Virus record (IMG/VR): IMGVR_UViG_3300044699_000020
Location: 1-36,858 of that record
Length of the DNA stretch: 36,858 bases
DNA from: a virus
Strand: one strand, 5' to 3'
The notes beneath the pieces are model-generated. The model saw nothing but the letters and a program-made list of their open reading frames with translations, was not told the origin of the DNA and did not search any database. Each line of letters opens with the position of its first letter. The stretch's first letter is position 1. Below are positions 8,449-15,648 of this stretch, one piece after another. Position numbers and translations under genes: made by a program.

Positions 8449-10002
8449 ATGAGCATTCAAACAATCCCAGGATTGGTTGGCTTTACCTACGCGAGGGTGG
8501 CTTCAATGGACAAACGAGCTGTAGGTAAATTAACAGATTCTAATCACTTAGAATCCTTCCACTCCACAGAACCTGCAGACTATGACAAGAAGATCATCAG
8601 TCTCTACACCCAGAGTTCATTATATAGTAATGATTTTCTGGACATGATTAATAAAAGCACACCATTCTACATTGACAACAATAGTGATGCTTGGAAATGG
8701 GACATTGCTGTTCCATACAAATTCCCCAAAATCATTGATGTTCCACAGTCTACAGTGACTGATACCAAAGCTGGTATAGATGGACATGAATTCCAATTAG
8801 TATTGGATACCAATGAGTTTTCTAAAAATGCTATTGTTTCTGTTGGTTCACGTCAATATGGACCAAGATTCTATGTAGTTAAAGATCCTCTTCCTTGGAA
8901 TGCTGGTTACTTGTATTCATTCACATTAGTTTCTGCAAACCCTAAAGTTGATTTCGTTAACCCTACTTTCTTGAAAGTTGGTAATGAACTCGAATTAGTT
9001 GATGCTGCTATTGGTGAGTTTGATCAAGACTTATTAGGACTTCCTAGATTGGGTGAGAAAATCACCATGTTTGAATCCTTAAGCTCTGGTTACGGATATG
9101 AGCACAAGATTACAGAATGGGCTGATGACAGAATGCTTAGAGATTCTAATGGTAAAGCATTGGATATCTTAGTGTATGCTCCCCAAAGACGTGATCAATT
9201 ACCTCTTACACGTAATGATGTTAAATGGGAACCATTTATCGAGTTCTGGATGAGAAAATCTATGTTGGAACTAAAAGTTAAACGTATGATTTGGTCTCAA
9301 CCAGGTACAGTTAAAACAAATGGTGGAAGACAAGAGGTTAAACGTACATCTGCTGGTGTATACTACAGAATGCGTAACAATGGTAACTTAGTTCAGTATA
9401 ACAGAGGTGAGTTTAATGCTAACCTTTTACGTTCAGTGTTTGGAGATTTATTCTACAGACGTGTGGATGTTAAAGACAGACGTGTTAAAATGTACACTAA
9501 TGAAGCTGGATTTGATGTATTCCAACAAGCAGTTAAACAAGATGCACTTAACTCAGGACTTACCTTGGTTGCAGATTCTGGAAACAGATTTATGCAAGGT
9601 GAAGGACAACACATCACATATAACTTTGCATTTGATGCTATGGTTACTCGTGAAACAGGTAGAATTGAGTTGGTTCACCTTAAAGAATTAGATTTACCAC
9701 AAACTAACTTAGAGTTTGGACAAAACAAAAAATCAACACCAGTATTCTTTGTGTTTGATGTTTCTCCAATGTCTGATGGTTCAATGGTAAACAACATTCG
9801 TGAGGTGAGAATGAAAGGTGCACCTTCCATGACTTGGGGTTATATTGATGGTACAAGACACCACTTAGGATTTGCAAAATCTCATGGTATGTCTTCTGCT
9901 AACAAGTTCCCAGGATATGAACTATGGATGAAGGATAGATGTGATATTTTCATTGAGGATTTGTCTAGAACAGTTCTTATAGAAGAGATCCCACAATTTT
10001 GA
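8449..10002 (+). CDS. major capsid protein (crAss-like, expected HK97 fold)
   Basis: A 517-residue protein in a single intact frame. It lies directly after the scaffold gene and is rich in beta structure, with an N-terminal arm (SIQTIPGLVGFTYARVAS). The codon choice seems slightly more C/G-ended than in its neighbours, as in a strongly expressed gene. Segments such as DAWKWDIAVPYKFP, EFWMRKSMLELKVKRM and ELWMKDRCDIFIEDLSR resemble crAss-like MCPs (remembered). Many copies form the icosahedral shell. Its TGA stop overlaps the ATG of an HNH endonuclease gene, an insertion relative to the expected gene order. Confidence 0.9.
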   Translation: MSIQTIPGLVGFTYARVASMDKRAVGKLTDSNHLESFHSTEPADYDKKIISLYTQSSLYSNDFLDMINKSTPFYIDNNSDAWKWDIAVPYKFPKIIDVPQSTVTDTKAGIDGHEFQLVLDTNEFSKNAIVSVGSRQYGPRFYVVKDPLPWNAGYLYSFTLVSANPKVDFVNPTFLKVGNELELVDAAIGEFDQDLLGLPRLGEKITMFESLSSGYGYEHKITEWADDRMLRDSNGKALDILVYAPQRRDQLPLTRNDVKWEPFIEFWMRKSMLELKVKRMIWSQPGTVKTNGGRQEVKRTSAGVYYRMRNNGNLVQYNRGEFNANLLRSVFGDLFYRRVDVKDRRVKMYTNEAGFDVFQQAVKQDALNSGLTLVADSGNRFMQGEGQHITYNFAFDAMVTRETGRIELVHLKELDLPQTNLEFGQNKKSTPVFFVFDVSPMSDGSMVNNIREVRMKGAPSMTWGYIDGTRHHLGFAKSHGMSSANKFPGYELWMKDRCDIFIEDLSRTVLIEEIPQF

Positions 10003-10487
10003 TGGATATGTCAGTTAGTGAAGTTAAATGCTGCAAAAGTTGTGGTAAACCTTTGGAAAATAAAGAAGGTAAGAAAAAATTTAGAAGAGATAAAGAGTTT
10101 TGCAACCAAAAGTGTCATGATAAACATAAATATGAAACTGCTTCTAAACAGTTTAAAGAGTTTAAAGATGAGTTTGGTTTAAATAAATATACATTGTTAG
10201 GAATCCAAAAAAAGTTGCAATTGATAGAACTATTTGGAGGAAAATGCGAAATGTGTGGTTATAATAAAAATATCTCTGCTTTTGATTTTCATCACAGAAA
10301 TCCAGATGAGAAAAGCTTTGAAATCAAAGTTCAAGTTTTAAAATATCTAGATGATTCTGTAATTTTAGAGGAGGCTATGAAATGTATGCTTTTATGTTCT
10401 AATTGTCATAGAGAACTTCATAATCCTTTTATGGATAAAAAACATGTTGAAATGGTATTAGAGTTGCAAAATAAAAAACAATTCTAA
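10002..10487 (+). CDS. free-standing HNH endonuclease
   Basis: About 161 residues from ATG 10002, which overlaps the MCP stop as TGATG; TTG 9999 is an alternative start. The N-terminus has a zinc-finger pattern (CCKSCGKP, then FCNQKCHDKH). The C-terminal part is an HNH domain: CEMCGY, DFHHRNP with the catalytic His pair, and a second zinc pair in CMLLCSNCHRELHNP. Such genes are mobile (homing) elements that often sit beside conserved phage genes. The MCP ends in a typical way, so the insertion looks intergenic rather than an intron or intein. Base composition is more A-rich than that of the MCP. Confidence 0.88.
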   Translation: MDMSVSEVKCCKSCGKPLENKEGKKKFRRDKEFCNQKCHDKHKYETASKQFKEFKDEFGLNKYTLLGIQKKLQLIELFGGKCEMCGYNKNISAFDFHHRNPDEKSFEIKVQVLKYLDDSVILEEAMKCMLLCSNCHRELHNPFMDKKHVEMVLELQNKKQF

Positions 10488-10502
10488 TTCTAATCAGGGA
10501 TT

Positions 10503-10541
10503 GGTCCCCTTCCAACCACTTTCTCCCACAGGGAGGGGATT
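10503..10541 (+). terminator. strong GC-rich hairpin after the HNH gene
   Basis: TCCCCTTCC (10505-10513) pairs with GGGAGGGGA (10531-10539), nine pairs including one G-U, extended by two G-U pairs, with a 17-nt loop. It is the most GC-rich stem in this AT-rich window. The 3' flank TTCTTTCTC is only partly T-rich, so it could be a weak terminator or an mRNA stabiliser/processing site between the MCP-HNH message and the next gene. Confidence 0.45.
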
Positions 10542-10619
10542 CTTTCTCAATTTGAGTATCAGTGTGCTGTGAGCTTCGATGCTAAATACTCTCTAAAAAC
10601 CAATTAACTAAATATCGGT

Positions 10620-11588
10620 ATGGCAAAGATTGGAAGAATAGCTGTTATCAAGAAAGAATATAGCAGCGCAGAAATGCAGACTATGCAAGGTGGTCTGTCT
10701 CAAAAAGGACTAACAAGAATTCCAGGTACAGGAGTCTTTAAATTTCCTTATAAGGAAACAGATGGAAGATATAGAACTGGATTAGATCCTGATGCAGCGT
10801 ATATAAGAAGGATACAAGATCCTGTTGAAAGACAATTGGAGATTGAGAAAGTTACAGAGGCTAGAAAAAGATTGGAATATGAATTAGGAGATATAGATTT
10901 AGGACCACGCTCTGCATTCTGGAATTATGGTTTAGCTACTTCTATGAATGATCAAACACATGTTCAACCAGTTAAATTAATGGATGGAGATAATTTGTTT
11001 GATTTTTCTGTTCCATTTCAGGAAATTACCTTTTTATGGTTAAGAGTACATCCAACAATAGCTTCCAGTTATCAGGCTTGGGAAAGAGGAGAATATCCTG
11101 CTGACACACAGTTTTATGTAGCTGATGAAGAAATTGAAAATCAAATTCTTTACAAAAAGAAAACTCTTATCAACAAAGCTATTGTTAAGTTTGATTCTAT
11201 GACAATAGAGAAAAAACGTAAAGTGGCTAGGTTATTAGGATTACCTGTAACTGATGATTCTCAGGAAGAGATGGTTTATAACCAGATAGATAATCTTCTT
11301 AAGAAGTCTGAATTTGATAAAGGTAAATATGCAGGATTGAATCCTGTTGAAGTGTTTAACAGATTTGCAGACATGCAAGAAAATCTTCTCCATATCAAAG
11401 ATTTGGTAAAGCAAGCTATTGCACATTCCATATACCGAGTGAAATCAAGTGGTAAAGTATATGAGGGAGAATTTGAATTAGCTATAGATGAAGATGAATT
11501 AGTGAAACACTTGGCAGATGAAAGTAATCAGGAAGATCTAATAGTATTAGAACAGAAACTGAAAACAAAAAAACTAGCTGCTATATAA
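10620..11588 (+). CDS. conserved crAss-like structural-module protein downstream of MCP
   Basis: A 322-residue soluble protein with a basic N-terminus (MAKIGRIAVIKKEYSSAE), a central segment rich in W and aromatic residues (FWNYGLATSMND, ITFLWLRVHP) and a helical, charged C-terminal half. It has no signal peptide or membrane span. Proteins with this opening and size follow the MCP in crAss-like genomes (remembered synteny), so a virion or head-completion role is likely, but the fold was not recognised. It is preceded by a 132-nt gap carrying the HNH-associated hairpin and followed after 10 nt by the next structural gene. Confidence 0.7.
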   Translation: MAKIGRIAVIKKEYSSAEMQTMQGGLSQKGLTRIPGTGVFKFPYKETDGRYRTGLDPDAAYIRRIQDPVERQLEIEKVTEARKRLEYELGDIDLGPRSAFWNYGLATSMNDQTHVQPVKLMDGDNLFDFSVPFQEITFLWLRVHPTIASSYQAWERGEYPADTQFYVADEEIENQILYKKKTLINKAIVKFDSMTIEKKRKVARLLGLPVTDDSQEEMVYNQIDNLLKKSEFDKGKYAGLNPVEVFNRFADMQENLLHIKDLVKQAIAHSIYRVKSSGKVYEGEFELAIDEDELVKHLADESNQEDLIVLEQKLKTKKLAAI

Positions 11589-11598
11589 TTGCAAAGTA

Positions 11599-12330
11599 AT
11601 GATACCAATTGATAGTCTGTTATATAAAATTGATCAAAGGTTAAATAAGGTAGCAACTAATAACCATCAACAAATACCCCTAGAGGATAAGATCTTAGCT
11701 CTTAATGAAGCTCAGATTAAGTTGATTAAACAAAAGATGGATGGTATTAGTGTTGTTAGTGGATTAGGGTTTGATTCTTTTAAGAAGCGGTATGAGGATC
11801 TACAGAGTCTTATCATTGAATTTGATGAGGGTAAACTTCCCCTGGTTCTTAAGAATGAAACTATCCATGAATATACAGCTAAACTAGATGAGTTGAAACC
11901 TGATTATATGTTCTATGCAGATAGTTATGTATTAGCTGATAAGGGAAGATGTAAAGATAGAATTATATGGATTAATAAAGAGCTTGCAAAGCATGGTGAT
12001 TTACAATTCTTGCTCAATAATGAGCATTTTAGACCATCTTTTGAGTATCAGGAAACCTTTAATTTTATTTCTTCAGATGAAATCAGTATCTTTACGGATG
12101 GTACCTTTGAACCTAAGCATATTTACATAATGTATGTAAGATATCCCATACAGGTAGATAAGGTTGGATATATAAAATTTGATGGAACAGAATCGAAAGA
12201 TGTAGACTGTGAATTAGAATTATTCTTAGAAGATGAATTATTGGACTTAACAGTTCAGAATTTAGCAATGTATACAGAAAATCAATCTGCCATACAGACT
12301 TCTCAGATGAGAATACAAACGAATGAATAA
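11599..12330 (+). CDS. conserved crAss-like structural protein, candidate head-tail ring component
   Basis: A 243-residue protein with an N-terminal helical half (LLYKIDQRLNKVA, ALNEAQIKLIKQKMDG) and a beta-rich C-terminal half (YIMYVRYPIQVDKVGYIKF, then an acidic ELELFLEDELLDLTVQNLA helix). Helix-plus-strand proteins of this size occur among the stacked ring proteins between portal and tail in crAss-like virions, and the gene order fits. The exact ring position cannot be fixed without alignment. The frame is intact and it is tightly linked to its upstream neighbour. Confidence 0.62.
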   Translation: MIPIDSLLYKIDQRLNKVATNNHQQIPLEDKILALNEAQIKLIKQKMDGISVVSGLGFDSFKKRYEDLQSLIIEFDEGKLPLVLKNETIHEYTAKLDELKPDYMFYADSYVLADKGRCKDRIIWINKELAKHGDLQFLLNNEHFRPSFEYQETFNFISSDEISIFTDGTFEPKHIYIMYVRYPIQVDKVGYIKFDGTESKDVDCELELFLEDELLDLTVQNLAMYTENQSAIQTSQMRIQTNE

Positions 12331-12351
12331 TAACAATTAATTATAAACAAA

Positions 12352-13551
12352 ATGGCAGATTTCTCTTTAACCACGCTCTTCGTGGTGCCCAGTGGCTCAA
12401 CAATAGCTACTGCTGGTAGTACACAAGACTTGGCAGCAGGGCAAGTAGGTGTTTTTGGAACTAAGGCTAATGTCGCATATTCTGCATTAGCAGCAGGTGA
12501 TATGGCAGCAGTTCCTTATTTCTATGTAGCCCAAGGAAGACAGAACACATACTTGCAAGGAAGCAAGCGTTCTGACAAAATTAAAGGATGTGTAACAGGA
12601 ATGACCAATTGTCACTTAGGTAATGTTACTGAGTGGTATAAGGTTATTGGTTGTGGAACTCCTGTAGTACAAATCACTGATGTATCAGGATTTAATGTTC
12701 AATGTGGTGATGTAGTTACAGTGACTCTTAGAGCTCACTCTAGTTACTTAGACACTCTTTATTTTAATGGATTAACTAGATCAGCTACAGTACAAGCTCC
12801 TTGTTGTCAATGTGGTGCTGATCCTTGTGTTAACGTGGATGTTCCTGCTTTAATTGATCAGCTTATTGCTAAGTTTAAACAAGCAGCTCCTGGTAACAAT
12901 CCAGATAATATGATTCTTACTAATTTCTTTGATTTCCAAAGAGTAGGTACAGGTGCTGGTGCTATTCTTCGTATCACTGGAAAACCTTTGACAAAATATG
13001 GTGTTCCTTGTGATATTGCAGCATTTCCTTTTGAGTATGACAGAATGTGGTTCAGAACCTTTGTGTATGAAGGTCCTGCTACAACAGCAGACTATATTGT
13101 GGCAGATGCTTGTAATATAGTAGCAAATGCTGCAGTTGTACAAAGAGCTTCTTATGCTACAGGTACCCCTGAGGAAATTAGACAGTTAGAAAAGAACTAC
13201 TACAGCTATCAGGCAGGATACCTTAAGCATTTATACAGAATGATGGGGTATAACCAAAACTATGAATCATATGTAGTTGATACAGTTGCTGCTGTTCCAG
13301 CAGTTTATGATACATACTATATTAAATTCAATGAGTACTTCAAAGGAGAATACCAATGGGGTGATTTTATACCAACAGATGAGATGGTAATTATTGCTGC
13401 TGTTAAAGGTTCTGCTGAAGCTGCTGCTCTTGATGCTATTTTGGCTGCTGCATTAGGAACTCCTGCTGTAGAAAATGTTTGTCTTACAACAACTTCTACA
13501 ACTACTGTTGCTGGAACAACTACAACAACTACATCTACTTTATTCCCATAA
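12352..13551 (+). CDS. virion structural protein with a Thr-rich C-terminal tail
   Basis: A 399-residue protein. It has an N-terminal beta-rich domain (LFVVPSGSTIATAGSTQDLA, then VAQGRQNTYLQGSKRSDKIK), cysteine pairs (CCQCGADPC) near residues 151-159, an Ala-rich C-terminal domain, and a final 20-residue Thr/Ser run (TTTSTTTVAGTTTTTT). The same kind of Thr/Ser segment recurs in the proteins at 25826 and 27282. The gene lies in the head/tail-connection block and is followed by a strong terminator, suggesting high expression. The opening vaguely recalls phage sheath or tube proteins, but crAss-like phages have short tails, so an auxiliary capsid or tail-hub role is more likely. Confidence 0.62.
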   Translation: MADFSLTTLFVVPSGSTIATAGSTQDLAAGQVGVFGTKANVAYSALAAGDMAAVPYFYVAQGRQNTYLQGSKRSDKIKGCVTGMTNCHLGNVTEWYKVIGCGTPVVQITDVSGFNVQCGDVVTVTLRAHSSYLDTLYFNGLTRSATVQAPCCQCGADPCVNVDVPALIDQLIAKFKQAAPGNNPDNMILTNFFDFQRVGTGAGAILRITGKPLTKYGVPCDIAAFPFEYDRMWFRTFVYEGPATTADYIVADACNIVANAAVVQRASYATGTPEEIRQLEKNYYSYQAGYLKHLYRMMGYNQNYESYVVDTVAAVPAVYDTYYIKFNEYFKGEYQWGDFIPTDEMVIIAAVKGSAEAAALDAILAAALGTPAVENVCLTTTSTTTVAGTTTTTTSTLFP

Positions 13552-13576
13552 TTTAGTATAAAGGTTGTTTAACCCT

Positions 13577-13619
13577 ATGTCAGAGGTATGAGAGGATTTC
13601 TCTGTCCTCTGACATTTTT
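13577..13619 (+). terminator. rho-independent terminator inside the late block
   Basis: ATGTCAGAGG (13577-13586) pairs perfectly with CCTCTGACAT (13606-13615), followed by T5 (13615-13619). An inner AGAG/CTCT dyad may extend the fold. Only 12 nt separate its end from the next ATG, leaving no room for a new promoter, so downstream genes probably depend on read-through. Confidence 0.75.
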
Positions 13620-13631
13620 ATTTAAAGCAAT

Positions 13632-14183
13632 ATGGCTAGTTTAAATCTAAAAATAGTAATCCTGGATACCCATGATATAAGAGTCATGAATGTTGCTGAT
13701 GCTTCTACATATCCAGATGATCCTCCAGTGGTAGATAATCCTACTTTAAAGATTAGTCCACCAGGGTTTCTTCCTGCTTATACAATTTTTAAAGTGGGGA
13801 GTAATAACTTTATTACTTCAGACTTATTAGAATTGTCAGAAGATGATGTGCATAACCCTCTTCCAGATGGTGTATACCAAATTACATACTCTATTACTCC
13901 TTCAGATACTAACTTTGTTACTATCAATTTTATGAGAGTAGATGTATTAATGGAGAAATTTGATAGTGCATTTATGAAGTTGGATATGATGGAATGTGAT
14001 ATGGCTATCAAGAAGCAGGCTAAAGTTGAGTTAGAAAGTATTGAAATATTGATACATGGAGCTCAGGTAGCTGCTAATAAATGTGCTTTTAATGAAGCTT
14101 ATGAATTATACAATAAAGCTCATTGTATGCTGGAAAGAATGATTCATACTGATTGTGGATGTACTGGTAATAATTATTTCTAA
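13632..14183 (+). CDS. conserved crAss-like tail-region protein with Cys-rich C-terminus
   Basis: A 183-residue protein. Residues 1-105 are a beta-rich domain (LKIVILDTHDIRVM, GVYQITYSITPSD). Residues 115-170 form a TPR-like helical hairpin (AKVELESIEILIHGAQ, CAFNEAYELYNKAHCMLER), and it ends DCGCTGNNYF. A similar beta plus helical-hairpin plus CGC-tail architecture is conserved beside fibre genes in crAss-like phages (remembered), where it may help attach fibres at the tail hub. It heads a run of four tightly packed genes (13632-15644) sharing cysteine-rich motifs. Confidence 0.7.
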   Translation: MASLNLKIVILDTHDIRVMNVADASTYPDDPPVVDNPTLKISPPGFLPAYTIFKVGSNNFITSDLLELSEDDVHNPLPDGVYQITYSITPSDTNFVTINFMRVDVLMEKFDSAFMKLDMMECDMAIKKQAKVELESIEILIHGAQVAANKCAFNEAYELYNKAHCMLERMIHTDCGCTGNNYF

Positions 14184-14187
14184 GATT

Positions 14188-14289
14188 ATGAAAGCCTATT
14201 GTTCTGGATGTGGAGCTTATGTTGGATGTGGATGTCAACTTGTTAATGGGCTATGTCCTAGTTGTATATCTAACCCTAAACCTAAATGA
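14188..14289 (+). CDS. 33-residue zinc-ribbon microprotein
   Basis: An ATG at 14188, four nt after the upstream stop, opens a 33-residue frame ending in TGA 14287-14289. Six cysteines are arranged CSGCG, CGC and CPSC, enough for one zinc site or a small disulfide/zinc knot. It overlaps no other gene and fills the only gap between two conserved genes, and its CGxxVGCGCQLxxGxCxxC pattern is recalled from other crAss-like genomes. The role is unknown; a structural or assembly cofactor is possible. Confidence 0.65.
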   Translation: MKAYCSGCGAYVGCGCQLVNGLCPSCISNPKPK

Positions 14290-14290
14290 G

Positions 14291-14554
14291 ATGTTGTCTA
14301 ATATAACATATTGTGATAACTGTACTGATATTGAAGAGACTATTGCTTCTATAGACTGTAAATTGTTTGAAATAAGCAAGAGGCTATATAACAATATAAT
14401 ATTGTCTTTGAATAAGAGTATAGATATGCAGACTATGCTAACTCTCCTACGTTATAGGAGAATCTTAGTAGCTAAGTCTGTTAATGCTGAATATGCTTGT
14501 GGCTTTAGTATATTCTGTATAATTAGTAGAGTTAAATTTTTAATACATAGGTGA
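14291..14554 (+). CDS. small conserved crAss-like protein (87 aa)
   Basis: The ATG at 14291, two nt after the microprotein stop, is chosen over longer upstream extensions that would overlap the microprotein. The 87-residue product has CDNCTD near the N-terminus, long amphipathic helices (LYNNIILSLNKSID, LTLLRYRRILVAKSV) and EYACGFS near the C-terminus. The same short protein, with NCTD, YNNI and YACG landmarks, is remembered from many crAss-like phages next to fibre genes. Its function is unknown; a helical adaptor in the tail is plausible. Confidence 0.7.
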   Translation: MLSNITYCDNCTDIEETIASIDCKLFEISKRLYNNIILSLNKSIDMQTMLTLLRYRRILVAKSVNAEYACGFSIFCIISRVKFLIHR

Positions 14555-14555
14555 G

Positions 14556-15644
14556 ATGAAAAATTGCTCAAATTGTTTTAATGGGTGTGTAGAACCAACA
14601 TCTGATAAGTGTGTCAAGTACACTGGAGTAAGTATACCATCATTAGGTATAGATACTGGAGATCCATTAAACCTTATAGAAGAAATACTTATCAGTAAGA
14701 TACAAGATATTATAACTGGAGATGGAGTAATTCCTGTTATTAATGGTGCTGAATTATGTACTATTATCAGTTCCTATCTACCTGCATCAGGAGATATAAC
14801 TCTTAATCATGTTATCTCTGCATTAATAAGATCAATATGTGAGATTGATTCAAGTATATTAAGTATTGAAGGTGAACTTAATGAATTAAATGCTAGTTAT
14901 GTAGTAGACTGTTTAGTTGGGGTAGATGGAACATCAGATACACATGAAGTGGTTCAAGCTATTATAGAAGAACTATGTAATGTAAAAACTGAACTTGATG
15001 CTCTAGAACTTAGTATACCTGCAACATATGTTAGAAAGGATGAGCTTGATGGTCTTATTCAGGATTATATAGATGATGTTCCAACTACTAATTTAGTAAA
15101 TAGTAAGATGCTTGCATATGCTGCTATAGCTTATTTTGGTGATCTTGCAGGCAAGTTTGATGCTACAGGTGCAGGTATAGGTGATTGGGATAAAGTATAT
15201 CTATGTAATGGTCAACATGGAACTCCTGACTTAAGAGGTATTACTCTTGTTGGTGTTACTAATATGGCAGGAGGTGGAACTTATCCACCTGCTACAGATC
15301 CTGGTATAGCTGGGAATCCAACTTATACATTAAATGGTCCTATTCAGGGAAAAAATGTGGTTGTATTAACACCTGAACAATTACCTCCTCATAGTCATGG
15401 TGCTACTGCAACTGTAATAGATCCTGGTCATACTCATAATTATCAAATCAGACTGGAAGAAAAAAGAGCTGATTTTGCTAATAATGAGAATGTATCTGCT
15501 GCAAATTTGTATGAAACAAGAACTACAGCATCTTCTCAAGCTAATATTACTGTTTCTGTTGCTGTAAATGATGCTGGAGGAGGAATAGGTCATGAGAACG
15601 TACAACCTTCTAAAGGGGTAAATTATATAATGTTTATTCCATAA
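14556..15644 (+). CDS. tail-collar-domain fibre protein
   Basis: A 362-residue protein. The N-terminal ~60 residues share a CVKYTGVSIPSLGI-type opening with the N-terminus of the next protein, probably a common virion-anchoring module. Residues 90-190 are helical and acidic. The C-terminal half is a phage tail-collar domain: LCNGQHGTPDLRG, LPPHSHG, DPGHTHN and the terminal HENVQPSKGVNYIMFI. The histidine motifs typically bind metal along a trimeric fibre axis. A probable short fibre or collar trimer near the tail tip or capsid. Confidence 0.88.
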   Translation: MKNCSNCFNGCVEPTSDKCVKYTGVSIPSLGIDTGDPLNLIEEILISKIQDIITGDGVIPVINGAELCTIISSYLPASGDITLNHVISALIRSICEIDSSILSIEGELNELNASYVVDCLVGVDGTSDTHEVVQAIIEELCNVKTELDALELSIPATYVRKDELDGLIQDYIDDVPTTNLVNSKMLAYAAIAYFGDLAGKFDATGAGIGDWDKVYLCNGQHGTPDLRGITLVGVTNMAGGGTYPPATDPGIAGNPTYTLNGPIQGKNVVVLTPEQLPPHSHGATATVIDPGHTHNYQIRLEEKRADFANNENVSAANLYETRTTASSQANITVSVAVNDAGGGIGHENVQPSKGVNYIMFIP

Positions 15645-15648
15645 TGTC

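Noticed and set aside
12352-13551. Tail sheath or tail tube protein of a contractile phage
   Set aside because: The opening is mildly similar, but no tube, tape-measure or baseplate genes are present, and the rest is a short-tailed crAss-like module.
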